A stretch of 64,000 bases of DNA from Kordia sp039026955. GTDB taxonomy: Bacteria; Bacteroidota; Bacteroidia; Flavobacteriales; Flavobacteriaceae. Below, in pieces: positions 24,061 through 32,569 of the stretch; position 1 is the stretch's first letter; every line of letters starts with the position of its first letter. A program made the position numbers and the translations under genes. The notes below the pieces were generated by a model. That model made no database searches. It was not told where the DNA came from and worked only from the letters and a program-made list of their open reading frames with translations. The stretch lies in assembly GCA_039026955.1 (NCBI GenBank), contig JBCCLH010000008.1, forward strand, positions 1 through 64,000. Direction: 5' to 3'.

Positions 24061-27000
24061 CTAGTCTTCCACCAATACCCATTGTCCTTTGTTGATCAAT
24101 GGTTCGGCTTGTTTGTATTTTACCGTTTTGTTTTCACCAGTCATCACATTTTTGATGGTGACACGTTCGTTTCGACCAATTTTTGGTCTGTCGCGCACAA
24201 TCGTTTCTGTCACTTGTGGACGCTGTTGTGATTGTTGCATCGCAGCGCGTTGTGCCGCTTCTTTTTCATCACTATTTAAAACTTCTTCTTTGGAAGTGGT
24301 GTAATTGTCCTTTTTACGACGTTCACGTGCTTCGCGAACTCGATCTGGATTGTTATCGGCTAATTCACCTTTGAATAAGAATGATAAAATTTCACGATTT
24401 ACCCTATCAATCACTTCTTTGAACAATTCAAAAGCTTCAAATTTATAAATCAATAACGGATCTTTTTGTTCGTGAACCGCCAACTGAACGGATTGCTTCA
24501 ATTCATCCATTTTACGCAAGTGCGTTTTCCAAGCGTCGTCAATTATGGCTAAAGAAATATTCTTTTCAAAATCATTGACCATTTGCTTTCCTTGTGACTC
24601 ATACGCTTCTTTTAAATCACTGATGACATTCAATTCTTTAGTTCCGTCCGTAAACTTCACTACAATGCGTTCGTACTTGTTCTCAGGATTTTCATATACT
24701 TGCTTGATCACTGGAAATACCATTTCGGCATTCAATTCCATTTTCTCATTATAGCTTTTGAAAGCAGCTGTATATACTTTTCCAATGATTTCTTGCTCTG
24801 TTAATGAAGTCAATTGCTCTTCCGTGATTGGACTTTCAATAGAGAAGTAGCGATACAACTCAAACTCAAAGTTTTTAAAATCGTTTGCGGCTTTGTTTGT
24901 TTCTGTGATGATTTCTACGGTATCGTATACCATATTTGAAATATCTACTTTCAAACGTTCTCCGTGCAATGCGTGACGACGACGTTTGTAGACTACTTCA
25001 CGCTGCGCATTCATCACATCATCATATTCTAACAAACGCTTACGAATTCCGAAGTTGTTTTCTTCTACTTTTTTCTGCGCACGCTCAATGGATTTTGTCA
25101 TCATCGAATGCTGAATTACTTCACCTTCTTTCAACCCTAGTCTATCCATCATTTTTGCCACACGATCCGAACCGAATAAGCGCATCAAGTTATCTTCTAA
25201 AGACACATAAAATTGTGAACTTCCTGGATCTCCTTGACGACCTGAACGACCGCGTAACTGTCTATCTACACGACGTGAATCGTGACGTTCCGTACCGATA
25301 ATCGCCAATCCACCCGCAGCTTTTACTTCATCACTCAATTTGATATCCGTACCACGACCTGCCATGTTGGTTGCAATCGTAACTTGTCCTGCACGACCTG
25401 CTTCGGCAACAATATCTGCTTCTCGTTTGTGCAATTTCGCATTTAATACATTGTGCGGAATTTTACGAATAGAAAGCATTCTCCCTAACAATTCCGAGAT
25501 TTCAACCGACGTCGTACCAATCAATACAGGTCTTCCTTGTTTTGATAGTCCGGTAACTTCATCAATTAATGCGTTGTATTTTTCACGTTTTGTTTTATAG
25601 ATTAAATCTTCTCTGTCGTGACGTGCAATCGGACGGTTTGTTGGAATTTCTACAACATCCAATTTATAGATTTCCCATAATTCGCCTGCTTCCGTAATCG
25701 CTGTACCTGTCATTCCAGAGAGTTTGCGATACATTCTAAAGTAGTTCTGTAACGTAATTGTCGCAAAAGTCTGTGTCGCATCTTCAATCTTTACATTTTC
25801 TTTTGCTTCAATCGCTTGGTGCAATCCGTCAGAGTAACGACGACCGTCCATGATACGACCTGTTTGCTCATCTACGATTTTCACCTTGTTGTCCATCACC
25901 ACATATTCTACATCTTTCTCAAAAAGTGTGTAGGCTTTCAACAATTGGTTCATGGTGTGAATACGCTCACTCTTTACTTGGAAGTCGCTGAATAATTTTT
26001 CTTTCAATTCAACCTCTTCGTCTTTGTCAAGCTCTTGCGCTTCAATTTTAGCAATTTCACCTCCAATATCAGGCATGACGAAGAACTCTTTATCATTGCT
26101 TCCCGCAGATAAATACTCGATTCCTTTGTCTGTTAAATCAATTTGATTGTTCTTTTCTTCAATCACGAATAACAATTCTGCATCTACTTTGTGCATTTCG
26201 CGATTGTTGTCTTGCATGTAGAAGTTCTCCGTTTTTTGAAGCAACTGTTTGATTCCTTCTTGACTTAAGAACTTGATTAATGCTTTATTTTTAGGCAAAC
26301 CTCTGTAGACTCTTAATAATAAGAATCCGCCTTCTTTGGTTTCACCGTCTTTGATGAGTTTTTTAGCTTCCGCCAGAACGCCCGTTAGATGTTGACGCTG
26401 TCTTTGTACCAATTCAGATACTTTTGGCTTTAACTCGTTAAATTCGTGTAAATCTCCTTGTGGAATGGGTCCAGAAATGATCAATGGAGTACGTGCATCA
26501 TCGACCAAAACCGAATCGACCTCATCGACAATCGCATAGTTGTGCGGACGTTGTACTAAGTCATTTGGCGAATGCGACATATTATCACGCAAGTAATCAA
26601 AACCAAATTCATTATTTGTTCCATAGGTAATATCTGCCATATAGGCTTTTCGTCTCGCTTCCGAATTCGGTTGATGGTAATCGATACAATCGATCGTTAA
26701 ACCATGAAACTGAAAAATAGGAGCCATCCACGCGCTATCACGTTTTGCCAGATAATCGTTCACCGTTACCAAATGCACACCTTTTCCAGTCAATGCGTTT
26801 AAATATACAGAGAGCGTCGCTACCAAGGTTTTACCTTCACCAGTTTGCATCTCTGCAATTTTTCCTTGATGCATGGTAATACCACCGATCAACTGTACAT
26901 CATAATGAATCATGTCCCAAGTCACTTGCTTTCCAGCAGCATCCCAAGAGTTTTGCCAAATGGCATTGTCACCATCTAAGGAAACATATTCGTGAATTCC

Positions 27001-27423
27001 AGATAATTCTCTGTCGTACGGAGTTGCGGTAACATTTAATTCTGTATTGTGAGTAAATCGTTTTGCCGTTTCTTTTACAACCGCAAATGCTTCGGGTAAG
27101 ATTTCAAATAAAACACCTTCAGAAACTGTGTATTCTTCGTCTCTCAATTTATCAATTTCTTGATAAATATCTTCTTTGCGTTCAATGTCTGAAATGGTTT
27201 CTGCTTCTTCTTGTAAAGCAGCTATTTTATCGTTTATTTCTTTGCACGCTTCGGTAATGCGCGACTTAAATTGTGTTGTTTTGGCTCTCAACTCATCAAG
27301 CGTTAACTGAGCAAATTCCTGCTCGTACGCTTTGATTGTATCCACAATAGGTTGAATGCCCTTAATGTCCTTTTTGGATTTATCTCCAACAAACATTTTC
27401 AACACTGAATTTAAAAAACTCAT
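24061..27423 (-). CDS. secA: Preprotein translocase ATPase SecA
   Basis: A 1120-residue SecA, the motor driving secretory proteins through SecYEG. The Walker A motif is MQTGEGKT (192-199). DEVDSVLVDDARTPLIISG gives the Walker B and following SecA signature. The second nucleotide domain and the conserved helicase motifs are present (GTTSVEISELL, ATNMAGRGTDIKL, GLAIIGTERHDSRRVDRQLRGR). Compared with E. coli (about 900 residues) there is a large insert around residues 320-460, and the zinc-binding tail is missing, replaced by GQWVLVED. Both are usual in Bacteroidota. Confidence 0.98.
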   Translation of the reverse strand: MSFLNSVLKMFVGDKSKKDIKGIQPIVDTIKAYEQEFAQLTLDELRAKTTQFKSRITEACKEINDKIAALQEEAETISDIERKEDIYQEIDKLRDEEYTVSEGVLFEILPEAFAVVKETAKRFTHNTELNVTATPYDRELSGIHEYVSLDGDNAIWQNSWDAAGKQVTWDMIHYDVQLIGGITMHQGKIAEMQTGEGKTLVATLSVYLNALTGKGVHLVTVNDYLAKRDSAWMAPIFQFHGLTIDCIDYHQPNSEARRKAYMADITYGTNNEFGFDYLRDNMSHSPNDLVQRPHNYAIVDEVDSVLVDDARTPLIISGPIPQGDLHEFNELKPKVSELVQRQRQHLTGVLAEAKKLIKDGETKEGGFLLLRVYRGLPKNKALIKFLSQEGIKQLLQKTENFYMQDNNREMHKVDAELLFVIEEKNNQIDLTDKGIEYLSAGSNDKEFFVMPDIGGEIAKIEAQELDKDEEVELKEKLFSDFQVKSERIHTMNQLLKAYTLFEKDVEYVVMDNKVKIVDEQTGRIMDGRRYSDGLHQAIEAKENVKIEDATQTFATITLQNYFRMYRKLSGMTGTAITEAGELWEIYKLDVVEIPTNRPIARHDREDLIYKTKREKYNALIDEVTGLSKQGRPVLIGTTSVEISELLGRMLSIRKIPHNVLNAKLHKREADIVAEAGRAGQVTIATNMAGRGTDIKLSDEVKAAGGLAIIGTERHDSRRVDRQLRGRSGRQGDPGSSQFYVSLEDNLMRLFGSDRVAKMMDRLGLKEGEVIQHSMMTKSIERAQKKVEENNFGIRKRLLEYDDVMNAQREVVYKRRRHALHGERLKVDISNMVYDTVEIITETNKAANDFKNFEFELYRYFSIESPITEEQLTSLTEQEIIGKVYTAAFKSYNEKMELNAEMVFPVIKQVYENPENKYERIVVKFTDGTKELNVISDLKEAYESQGKQMVNDFEKNISLAIIDDAWKTHLRKMDELKQSVQLAVHEQKDPLLIYKFEAFELFKEVIDRVNREILSFLFKGELADNNPDRVREARERRKKDNYTTSKEEVLNSDEKEAAQRAAMQQSQQRPQVTETIVRDRPKIGRNERVTIKNVMTGENKTVKYKQAEPLINKGQWVLVED

Positions 27424-27449
27424 AGTGTGTTAGGTTTTATATTAAACCA

Positions 27450-27477
27450 AAAAAAAAGCCTCAGTAATGGAGACTTT
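27450..27477 (-). terminator. Intrinsic terminator of the DUF2795 gene
   Basis: On the minus strand AAGTCTC pairs with GAGGCTT (plus-strand 27470-27476 and 27456-27462), one wobble, then nine T. The mirror strand also has a T run, so it may work in both directions. It separates the DUF2795 gene from secA. Confidence 0.75.
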
Positions 27478-27498
27478 TTTCCTTGGTTGCGTTTCTTA

Positions 27499-27720
27499 TT
27501 AGTATTCGTCTTCGTTCCAGAGGTAATCTTCCTCTGTAGGGTAGTCTGGCCAAATTTCTTCAATAGACTCATAAGAATCTCCTTCATCTTCAATAGATTG
27601 TAAGTTTTCTACAACCTCTAGTGGAGCTCCTGTTCTAATTGCATAATCGATCAACTCGTCTTTTGTAGCTGGCCAAGGCGCATCACTCAAATGCGATGCA
27701 AGTTCTAATGTCCAATACAT
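27499..27720 (-). CDS. DUF2795-family acidic protein
   Basis: A 73-residue, strongly acidic protein (last 28 residues almost all Glu, Asp, Tyr, Trp and Pro). The first part, MYWTLELASHLSDAPWPATK, with WPATKDELIDYAIRTGAP, is the DUF2795 pattern found throughout Bacteroidota. Function unknown. It has its own strong promoter and terminator just upstream of secA, so it is an independent unit. Confidence 0.9.
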   Translation of the reverse strand: MYWTLELASHLSDAPWPATKDELIDYAIRTGAPLEVVENLQSIEDEGDSYESIEEIWPDYPTEEDYLWNEDEY

Positions 27721-27742
27721 ATTCTTCGATATTAATTTTTTG

Positions 27743-27772
27743 CAAAAATAAATTTTTAAATGAAAAAGTCAA
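27743..27772 (-). promoter_or_regulatory. Promoter of the DUF2795 gene
   Basis: On the minus strand TTG (complement of 27770-27772), exactly 19 bases, then TATTTTTG (complement of 27743-27750). A full match to the Bacteroidota consensus, 22 bases before the ATG. Confidence 0.72.
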
Positions 27773-27848
27773 GTAAAAAAATCATTATTTACACATTATT
27801 TTTAAGAACGTTTTTTGAATAATATTTATTCCTCTAATTTTTAGCGTT

Positions 27849-28424
27849 TTACGAATTCTTTTTCGGAATCCATTTTATTTCGTTCGCTTGCAAGTCATGC
27901 GACAACTTTCGTGCCAACACAAAAAGATAGTCAGAAAGTCGGTTTAGGTATTTTAAAGTATACTCATCAAAAGGTTCTGCTTCGTAAAGTGCTGTGGCTA
28001 AACGCTCTGCGCGTCTGCAAACACAACGTGCAATATGACAGAATGACACCGTTTGATGTCCGCCAGGCAACACAAAGTGCGTCATTGGTGGTAATGCATC
28101 GTTCATTGTGTCCATTTCTCGTTCTAAAACGGCAACTTCAGCTTCTGAAATTCTAGGAATGTTTAAACGATCTTTACCGTTTTTTAAAGTCATTTTTTCA
28201 GGATCAGTTGCCAAAACGGCACCCACGGTGAATAATAAGTCCTGAATTTCCATCAATACATTTTGGTAATGCGGATTGATCTTTTGATCGCGAATGAGAC
28301 CAATATATGAGTTCAGCTCGTCCACTGTTCCATAACTATCAATGCGAATATGATGCTTAGGAACACGCGTACCGCCGAATAGCGCAGTCGTTCCTTTGTC
28401 TCCAGTTTTAGTATAAATTTTCAT
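27849..28424 (-). CDS. PduO-type cob(I)alamin adenosyltransferase
   Basis: A 191-residue ATP:corrinoid adenosyltransferase that makes adenosylcobalamin. The N terminus MKIYTKTGDKGTTALFGG is the family ATP-binding signature, followed by DSYGTVDELNSYIGL. Later, CVCRRAERLAT with the catalytic Arg and the LNRLSDYLFVLAR stretch complete the family pattern. No cobalamin biosynthesis genes are close, so it more likely serves B12 salvage. It is the last gene of a short run of minus-strand small ORFs. Confidence 0.95.
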   Translation of the reverse strand: MKIYTKTGDKGTTALFGGTRVPKHHIRIDSYGTVDELNSYIGLIRDQKINPHYQNVLMEIQDLLFTVGAVLATDPEKMTLKNGKDRLNIPRISEAEVAVLEREMDTMNDALPPMTHFVLPGGHQTVSFCHIARCVCRRAERLATALYEAEPFDEYTLKYLNRLSDYLFVLARKLSHDLQANEIKWIPKKNS

Positions 28425-28456
28425 AATTTTTTCTTTTTCGTTGCTTTTTTTTCTAA

Positions 28457-28540
28457 CTATCGATTTCTTCTGTTGCGTTGATATGCATACAAAAGAATGA
28501 TTCCTATAATGACAGCAATTAATATGATTCTAAGTCTCAT
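28457..28540 (-). CDS. 27-residue single-pass membrane peptide
   Basis: A short frame starting MRLRIILIAVIIGIILLYAY and ending in a basic QRNRRNR tail. One membrane span with positive ends, a common micro-protein pattern. It has an ATG and follows 13 bases after the next small frame upstream, suggesting co-transcription. No family recognised; conservation in relatives would decide whether it is real. Confidence 0.55.
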   Translation of the reverse strand: MRLRIILIAVIIGIILLYAYQRNRRNR

Positions 28541-28552
28541 GTTTTTTACTTT

Positions 28553-28693
28553 TTATAGGTTTCCTTTATTTTTTTGGTCGCTATCTTCTTTTTCTTTGTA
28601 ATAATCGGTTAATTTCTTTGCTGTTTTTTTGTTGGACAGATGCACAAAGAAAAGTCCAATGATAATCGCTACAGGCAATTTCCAATCAATCAT
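28553..28693 (-). CDS. 46-residue membrane micro-protein
   Basis: Frame beginning MIDWKLPVAIIIGLFFVHLS and then a charged tail (NKKTAKKLTDYYKEKEDSD). One N-terminal membrane span with a cytosolic-like charged tail. It overlaps the previous small frame by eight bases (ATGATTGA), a layout implying translational coupling. Family unknown. Confidence 0.62.
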   Translation of the reverse strand: MIDWKLPVAIIIGLFFVHLSNKKTAKKLTDYYKEKEDSDQKNKGNL

Positions 28694-28844
28694 CTTTCTG
28701 ATCTTTTTTCTTATCTAAATAATTGCCCATAAATTCACGGTTTTTGCGACTATTGCTGCGACGTTTGTTTTTTCGTGTATTGATAAACAACAATGGCGCT
28801 AATACGCCGACAATAATGATGATTACGATTAATTCTGTAGTCAT
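28686..28844 (-). CDS. 52-residue membrane micro-protein
   Basis: Frame beginning MTTELIVIIIIVGVLAPLLF, followed by a strongly basic segment NTRKNKRRSNSRKNRE and an acidic-basic tail. It starts two bases after the stop of the methyltransferase gene and overlaps the 46-residue frame, so four genes (28844 back to 28457, plus the methyltransferase) look like one operon. Function unknown. Confidence 0.62.
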   Translation of the reverse strand: MTTELIVIIIIVGVLAPLLFINTRKNKRRSNSRKNREFMGNYLDKKKDQKDD

Positions 28845-28846
28845 AG

Positions 28847-29662
28847 TTACTTATTTTGCTCCATCAGCATGGTTAAATGCATGCATTTGTATAAATGGCG
28901 ATCGTTCGTTTTGGATTGTTCCCAATCTTTTTGGTGTAATTTTTTGATGTAATTCAACTTTTTCGTCGAACTCATCGGAAGCAAGTTTAAGAAAAATGCC
29001 CATTTGGAACTTCCTAAAATCGCTCTGCGTTCCACGACTTTGAATTCGTTGTGAAAACGTTGTACGGTTTTCTTAGTAAACGGCCATTCCCAATCTGCAT
29101 CTGATTGAAAAGGTCTATAAATTCCACGAATAATGCGCAATGGCAAACTCGTCTTTAACGGATCATAAGAAATTAATTTTCCATCATCGGCTAATTTTTC
29201 TTTGAGTTTCCCAAACAACAAATCCAAACTTTCAAAGTGATGCAACACTCCGTACGCATAAATAATGTCAAAGTCCGTTTCTTCAAATTCTGGCGACAGA
29301 AAATCTACTGCTGCTGCTTTGGCGTTAGGAATGTTTTTTAAGCGTTCGTTTAACTGTCCGATGGCTTTATCGCTCAAGTCAATTCCTAAATAGCTTTTTG
29401 CGTTTTCGGCTAAATACAAACTCAGATGATTTCCTGCATAACACCCTAAATCCAATACTTTTTTATCGGACAAATCGCCCAACCAAGTTCGGTGTTTGTC
29501 GTATACTTGTTCGTTGATTTTCAGTTCTTTGCGGAAATCCGACAATAGTTTATTTCGCATAAACGACCATAGTTTTGTTGCGAAATTCTTCTTCTTTACA
29601 TTATAGAATTCTTTTTGTTTTTTATTGACTTCTAAGACTTCCTGTAGGCGTGTATCACTCAC
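28847..29662 (-). CDS. SAM-dependent methyltransferase
   Basis: A class I methyltransferase. The SAM-binding motif is VLDLGCYAGNHLSLYL; next comes GIDLSDKAI, an acidic region, and YAYGVLHHFESLD. I propose the GTG at 29662, giving 271 residues (SDTRLQEVLEVNKKQKEFYN at the start); the frame stays open to 29908 but that part overlaps a palindromic intergenic repeat and has no protein-like character. The substrate is unknown. It is the first gene of the run with three membrane micro-proteins. Confidence 0.8.
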   Translation of the reverse strand: MSDTRLQEVLEVNKKQKEFYNVKKKNFATKLWSFMRNKLLSDFRKELKINEQVYDKHRTWLGDLSDKKVLDLGCYAGNHLSLYLAENAKSYLGIDLSDKAIGQLNERLKNIPNAKAAAVDFLSPEFEETDFDIIYAYGVLHHFESLDLLFGKLKEKLADDGKLISYDPLKTSLPLRIIRGIYRPFQSDADWEWPFTKKTVQRFHNEFKVVERRAILGSSKWAFFLNLLPMSSTKKLNYIKKLHQKDWEQSKTNDRHLYKCMHLTMLMEQNK

Positions 29663-29802
29663 TGTTGTTAATTTTTGAGGCTTAACTATAAAAATTACTA
29701 CGAATTTACTTTTTTTCTGCTGAATAATTGTGGTTTTTTGTTTGAAAATGGATATGTACGGAGTTATAAAATCATATTGAAATAAATGTATTAAACTTAA
29801 AC

Positions 29803-29929
29803 CGTCAGTTCGAGTGGCGAATCTCTGATTCGTTGTATCGAGAACAGCTAGGTAAATCAAAGTACTTCTCGATACTATTTTTCTGCATTTCGGCAAGCTC
29901 AATGGCATGAAAAATCACTCGAAGTGACG
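29803..29929. repeat. Palindromic intergenic repeat (REP-like), copy A
   Basis: CGTCAGTTCGAGTG (29803-29816) and CACTCGAAGTGACG (29916-29929) are inverted arms with one mismatch. Inside are inverted TATCGAGAA (29836-29844) and TTCTCGATA (29866-29874). The same words occur at 46365 and 59100-59223, so this is a dispersed family. Confidence 0.85.
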
Positions 29930-29944
29930 ATTTGAACTCAAATT

Positions 29945-31798
29945 TTATTTCAACACAAAAATCGGCTTCACAATACCATTGTCAATAAAATACTGCTGTA
30001 TTTCTTGACTTTTTTCTTCTTTGATAATAATCATATCAAAGCTTTCCAATTCCTTTTGAATTGCTGCAACTGTTTTAGAAGTTGTCAATGCTTTGAAGGT
30101 AATCGGTTCGTTGTTTACTTGAATCGGTAAGAGTTCGTATTTTAAGTGATACTGTGTGATGTCTTCAATATTATCATAACTTAGAAATGCTATATTTTGA
30201 ACCCTTTCATTTTGAATAAATGTGTCAAATTGTTGTACAATATTTAATCTGCTTATAACTGTTGGATTTGATGTTGAATTTACTAAGTTTGAAAAGAACG
30301 ATCGCGGCACAACCAACATAAAAAATACCAAGATCGCAATACTGTAATACGTATATCTTCTTTTTGAATTGTAAATTAAAATGCTCAAGAAGAAAAAGAA
30401 CGCCAAGAGCAAACTTCCCATGTAACGATAATAACTCGCCAATTCGCCCGCTTCTTTTTGTGTGATTTCATAAAAGACAAATGCAAAGATGAATAACAAT
30501 AAAATTGCATAACCAACAATCGCCAAAAACATCGTAATTGCTAGCATAGAAAAACTATATTTCTTTGGGAAATACGCTAATAACTGCTTTTTATGATACA
30601 AAGCAATACTGATCAAAAAAAGTATGATTACAAGTGCACTGATTTTTATGTTTGATGCATCTTTTAAGAAAGACAAATTGATTCCCGTGTACTTTTGAAT
30701 GTCTTTTTGAAGCGTAGCAGGTTTTAAAATGGCACTTCCGACTTCTTGTCCGCCAAAGAAAAAAGCATCAATAAACGAATCGCGAATCGGATAGTAATGA
30801 TCAGGCGGATTCATAATATTTTCAAGCGTAATCTGCGAGGTCGTTTTGGAAATCGGTTGTGTGTTTTTGATAGAAATAAAGACTTTCCAGCTTCCAAATA
30901 TACTTACAACAAACAATCCCGTAAACAATAATGGTTTTACTTTTTGCAGAAATTGTGTGCGAATATCACTTGTAAAGAGATAATTGACACCTATAATTCC
31001 CAATCCGATCAAACTAAATAGAATTCCGATCGGTTTTGTCAATGTTAAAGCGGCGAGCGGAATTGCTGCATAGAATAAAGCTTTGCGTTTGTCTTCCAAC
31101 AAAAAATAAAAAGCCAATCCGACACCTAATAACATCGCAATAAAATTATCCGCATACAAAAAGTAAATTGGCGTGCACAATACTTGATACGCGACAAATA
31201 ACAGAATGCAGGTGAGTATTACATTGAGCGCACTTTTTTGTCGTTTGTAACAGATCATAGGAATAAACACTAGTGAAAACACCACATGTGCTGAAATGCT
31301 GATTCCTTCATGCAAACCGCTAAAAGCAATGGTTTTATTGAAATAATATTGAATTAAGGTTGTAATGCGTGGATATTCTGGAAAATCGGTAAAATTTAGT
31401 CCGTACATTTCGTTCGTCACGACTAATTCTTTTAAAGCAACTGCCCAAAAGCTGAATTCATCCCAAGCGGAGAAATTAGCACTGATGTAGAGTGAAAAAC
31501 TGAATCCAAAAAGTATGATGAAAAGTCGCAAAGGAGTTTCAATCAAAACTTCATTTTTACCATTTTTGAAATGATGATATGTATAATATCCAAAACTCGC
31601 CAAACCCAACGAAAATAGAAAATAAGTCATGATTTGCAACACACCAAATAGTAACGCCAACGTCAACAAAATCCCCAAGCTGCAAAACGCTAGAATAGGT
31701 GTGAAGCCACTATAGACTTTAAGTTTTCGCTGTAGAAAGAGCATGCTTCCCAAAAGCGAAAGTAATAGTATGATGATTGTAAAAATAAGTCCAAACAT
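29945..31798 (-). CDS. Polytopic membrane protein, glycosyltransferase-39/ArnT-like
   Basis: A 617-residue integral membrane protein with about 12 hydrophobic segments and a soluble C-terminal part of about 100 residues. An acidic loop after the first few spans (SAWDEFSFWAVALKELV) resembles the first periplasmic loop of GT39/GT83-like lipid-linked sugar transferases. I chose MFGLIFTII at 31798, four bases after the next gene's stop; an ATG six codons earlier is also open. Substrate unknown. It lies with a methyltransferase and an ABC-F gene on the minus strand. Confidence 0.7.
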   Translation of the reverse strand: MFGLIFTIIILLLSLLGSMLFLQRKLKVYSGFTPILAFCSLGILLTLALLFGVLQIMTYFLFSLGLASFGYYTYHHFKNGKNEVLIETPLRLFIILFGFSFSLYISANFSAWDEFSFWAVALKELVVTNEMYGLNFTDFPEYPRITTLIQYYFNKTIAFSGLHEGISISAHVVFSLVFIPMICYKRQKSALNVILTCILLFVAYQVLCTPIYFLYADNFIAMLLGVGLAFYFLLEDKRKALFYAAIPLAALTLTKPIGILFSLIGLGIIGVNYLFTSDIRTQFLQKVKPLLFTGLFVVSIFGSWKVFISIKNTQPISKTTSQITLENIMNPPDHYYPIRDSFIDAFFFGGQEVGSAILKPATLQKDIQKYTGINLSFLKDASNIKISALVIILFLISIALYHKKQLLAYFPKKYSFSMLAITMFLAIVGYAILLLFIFAFVFYEITQKEAGELASYYRYMGSLLLAFFFFLSILIYNSKRRYTYYSIAILVFFMLVVPRSFFSNLVNSTSNPTVISRLNIVQQFDTFIQNERVQNIAFLSYDNIEDITQYHLKYELLPIQVNNEPITFKALTTSKTVAAIQKELESFDMIIIKEEKSQEIQQYFIDNGIVKPIFVLK

Positions 31799-31802
31799 AG
31801 CG

Positions 31803-32567
31803 CTACAAACGTACAATAAAATGTTCTTTTACTTGCTCTTTTCGGAAAAATACAAATCCCCAAAAGAAGGTGTCAATCGTCACCGTAACTTTTTGATGAT
31901 TTTTGATGGTTTCCCAAGCTTCGGTCATGTCTTTGCTCCAATGAATGTCGTCAAAGATAAAAACCGTGTCATTGTGTGCAGTTTTGAGCAATTGTTCGAA
32001 ATACGAAAGTGTCGCTTCTTTTTGATGATTTCCGTCAAAATAAATTAAATCAAACAATTCATCGTTAAACTGCGATAAAGCTTTCTCAAAAGGAGCAATC
32101 GTGATAGAAACGTTATCCATTTCAAATTTTCGAAGTTGCTGTTCTGCGATTTTTGCGGTTTCAGGACAACCTTCAATCGTATACACATCAGTAGCATTTT
32201 GCATGGCAATTGTCCCGATTCCGAGCGAAGTTCCCAATTCCAAACATTTGTTGCAGTTGAAATAAGATGTGAGTCGTGATAAGAGTTGCGCACGTTTTTG
32301 GGTGATTCCTGCGTTTTTAGCAATGGCAGAAACTTTCCGTTTGTCAGATGAAAAAACTCTGCTGCCTGCGCCAAAATCTTTGACTTCGATAATCGTGTCA
32401 TTTTTCAGTAATGTTTCGCGATAGTTTTGAATGGTTTGATAGTGTGCTGTTGGTTGTTTATCGTAAAAACACTTAGTCACTAAATCATATACAAACGGCG
32501 AATGAATCCCGTGTTGATTGGTAGATTTTGCTAAAAATCGAAAGTAGGCAAAGATTTGATACCACAT
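31803..32567 (-). CDS. Class I O-methyltransferase-like protein
   Basis: A 254-residue protein. A short helical N terminus contains HGIHSPFVYDLV. SAM-binding stretches are CLELGTSLGIGTIAMQ, then VYTIEGCPETAKIAEQQL, and DLIYFDGNHQKEATLSYF; the last resembles the metal-dependent O-methyltransferase pattern. DDIHWSKDM follows. The substrate is not known. It is flanked by an ABC-F ATPase two bases upstream and the membrane protein four bases downstream, suggesting one operon. Confidence 0.85.
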   Translation of the reverse strand: MWYQIFAYFRFLAKSTNQHGIHSPFVYDLVTKCFYDKQPTAHYQTIQNYRETLLKNDTIIEVKDFGAGSRVFSSDKRKVSAIAKNAGITQKRAQLLSRLTSYFNCNKCLELGTSLGIGTIAMQNATDVYTIEGCPETAKIAEQQLRKFEMDNVSITIAPFEKALSQFNDELFDLIYFDGNHQKEATLSYFEQLLKTAHNDTVFIFDDIHWSKDMTEAWETIKNHQKVTVTIDTFFWGFVFFRKEQVKEHFIVRL

Positions 32568-32569
32568 AA

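Noticed and set aside
29663..29908. Upstream extension of the methyltransferase frame
   Set aside because: The extension crosses a palindromic repeat and shows no protein-like character; GTG at 29662 is preferred.
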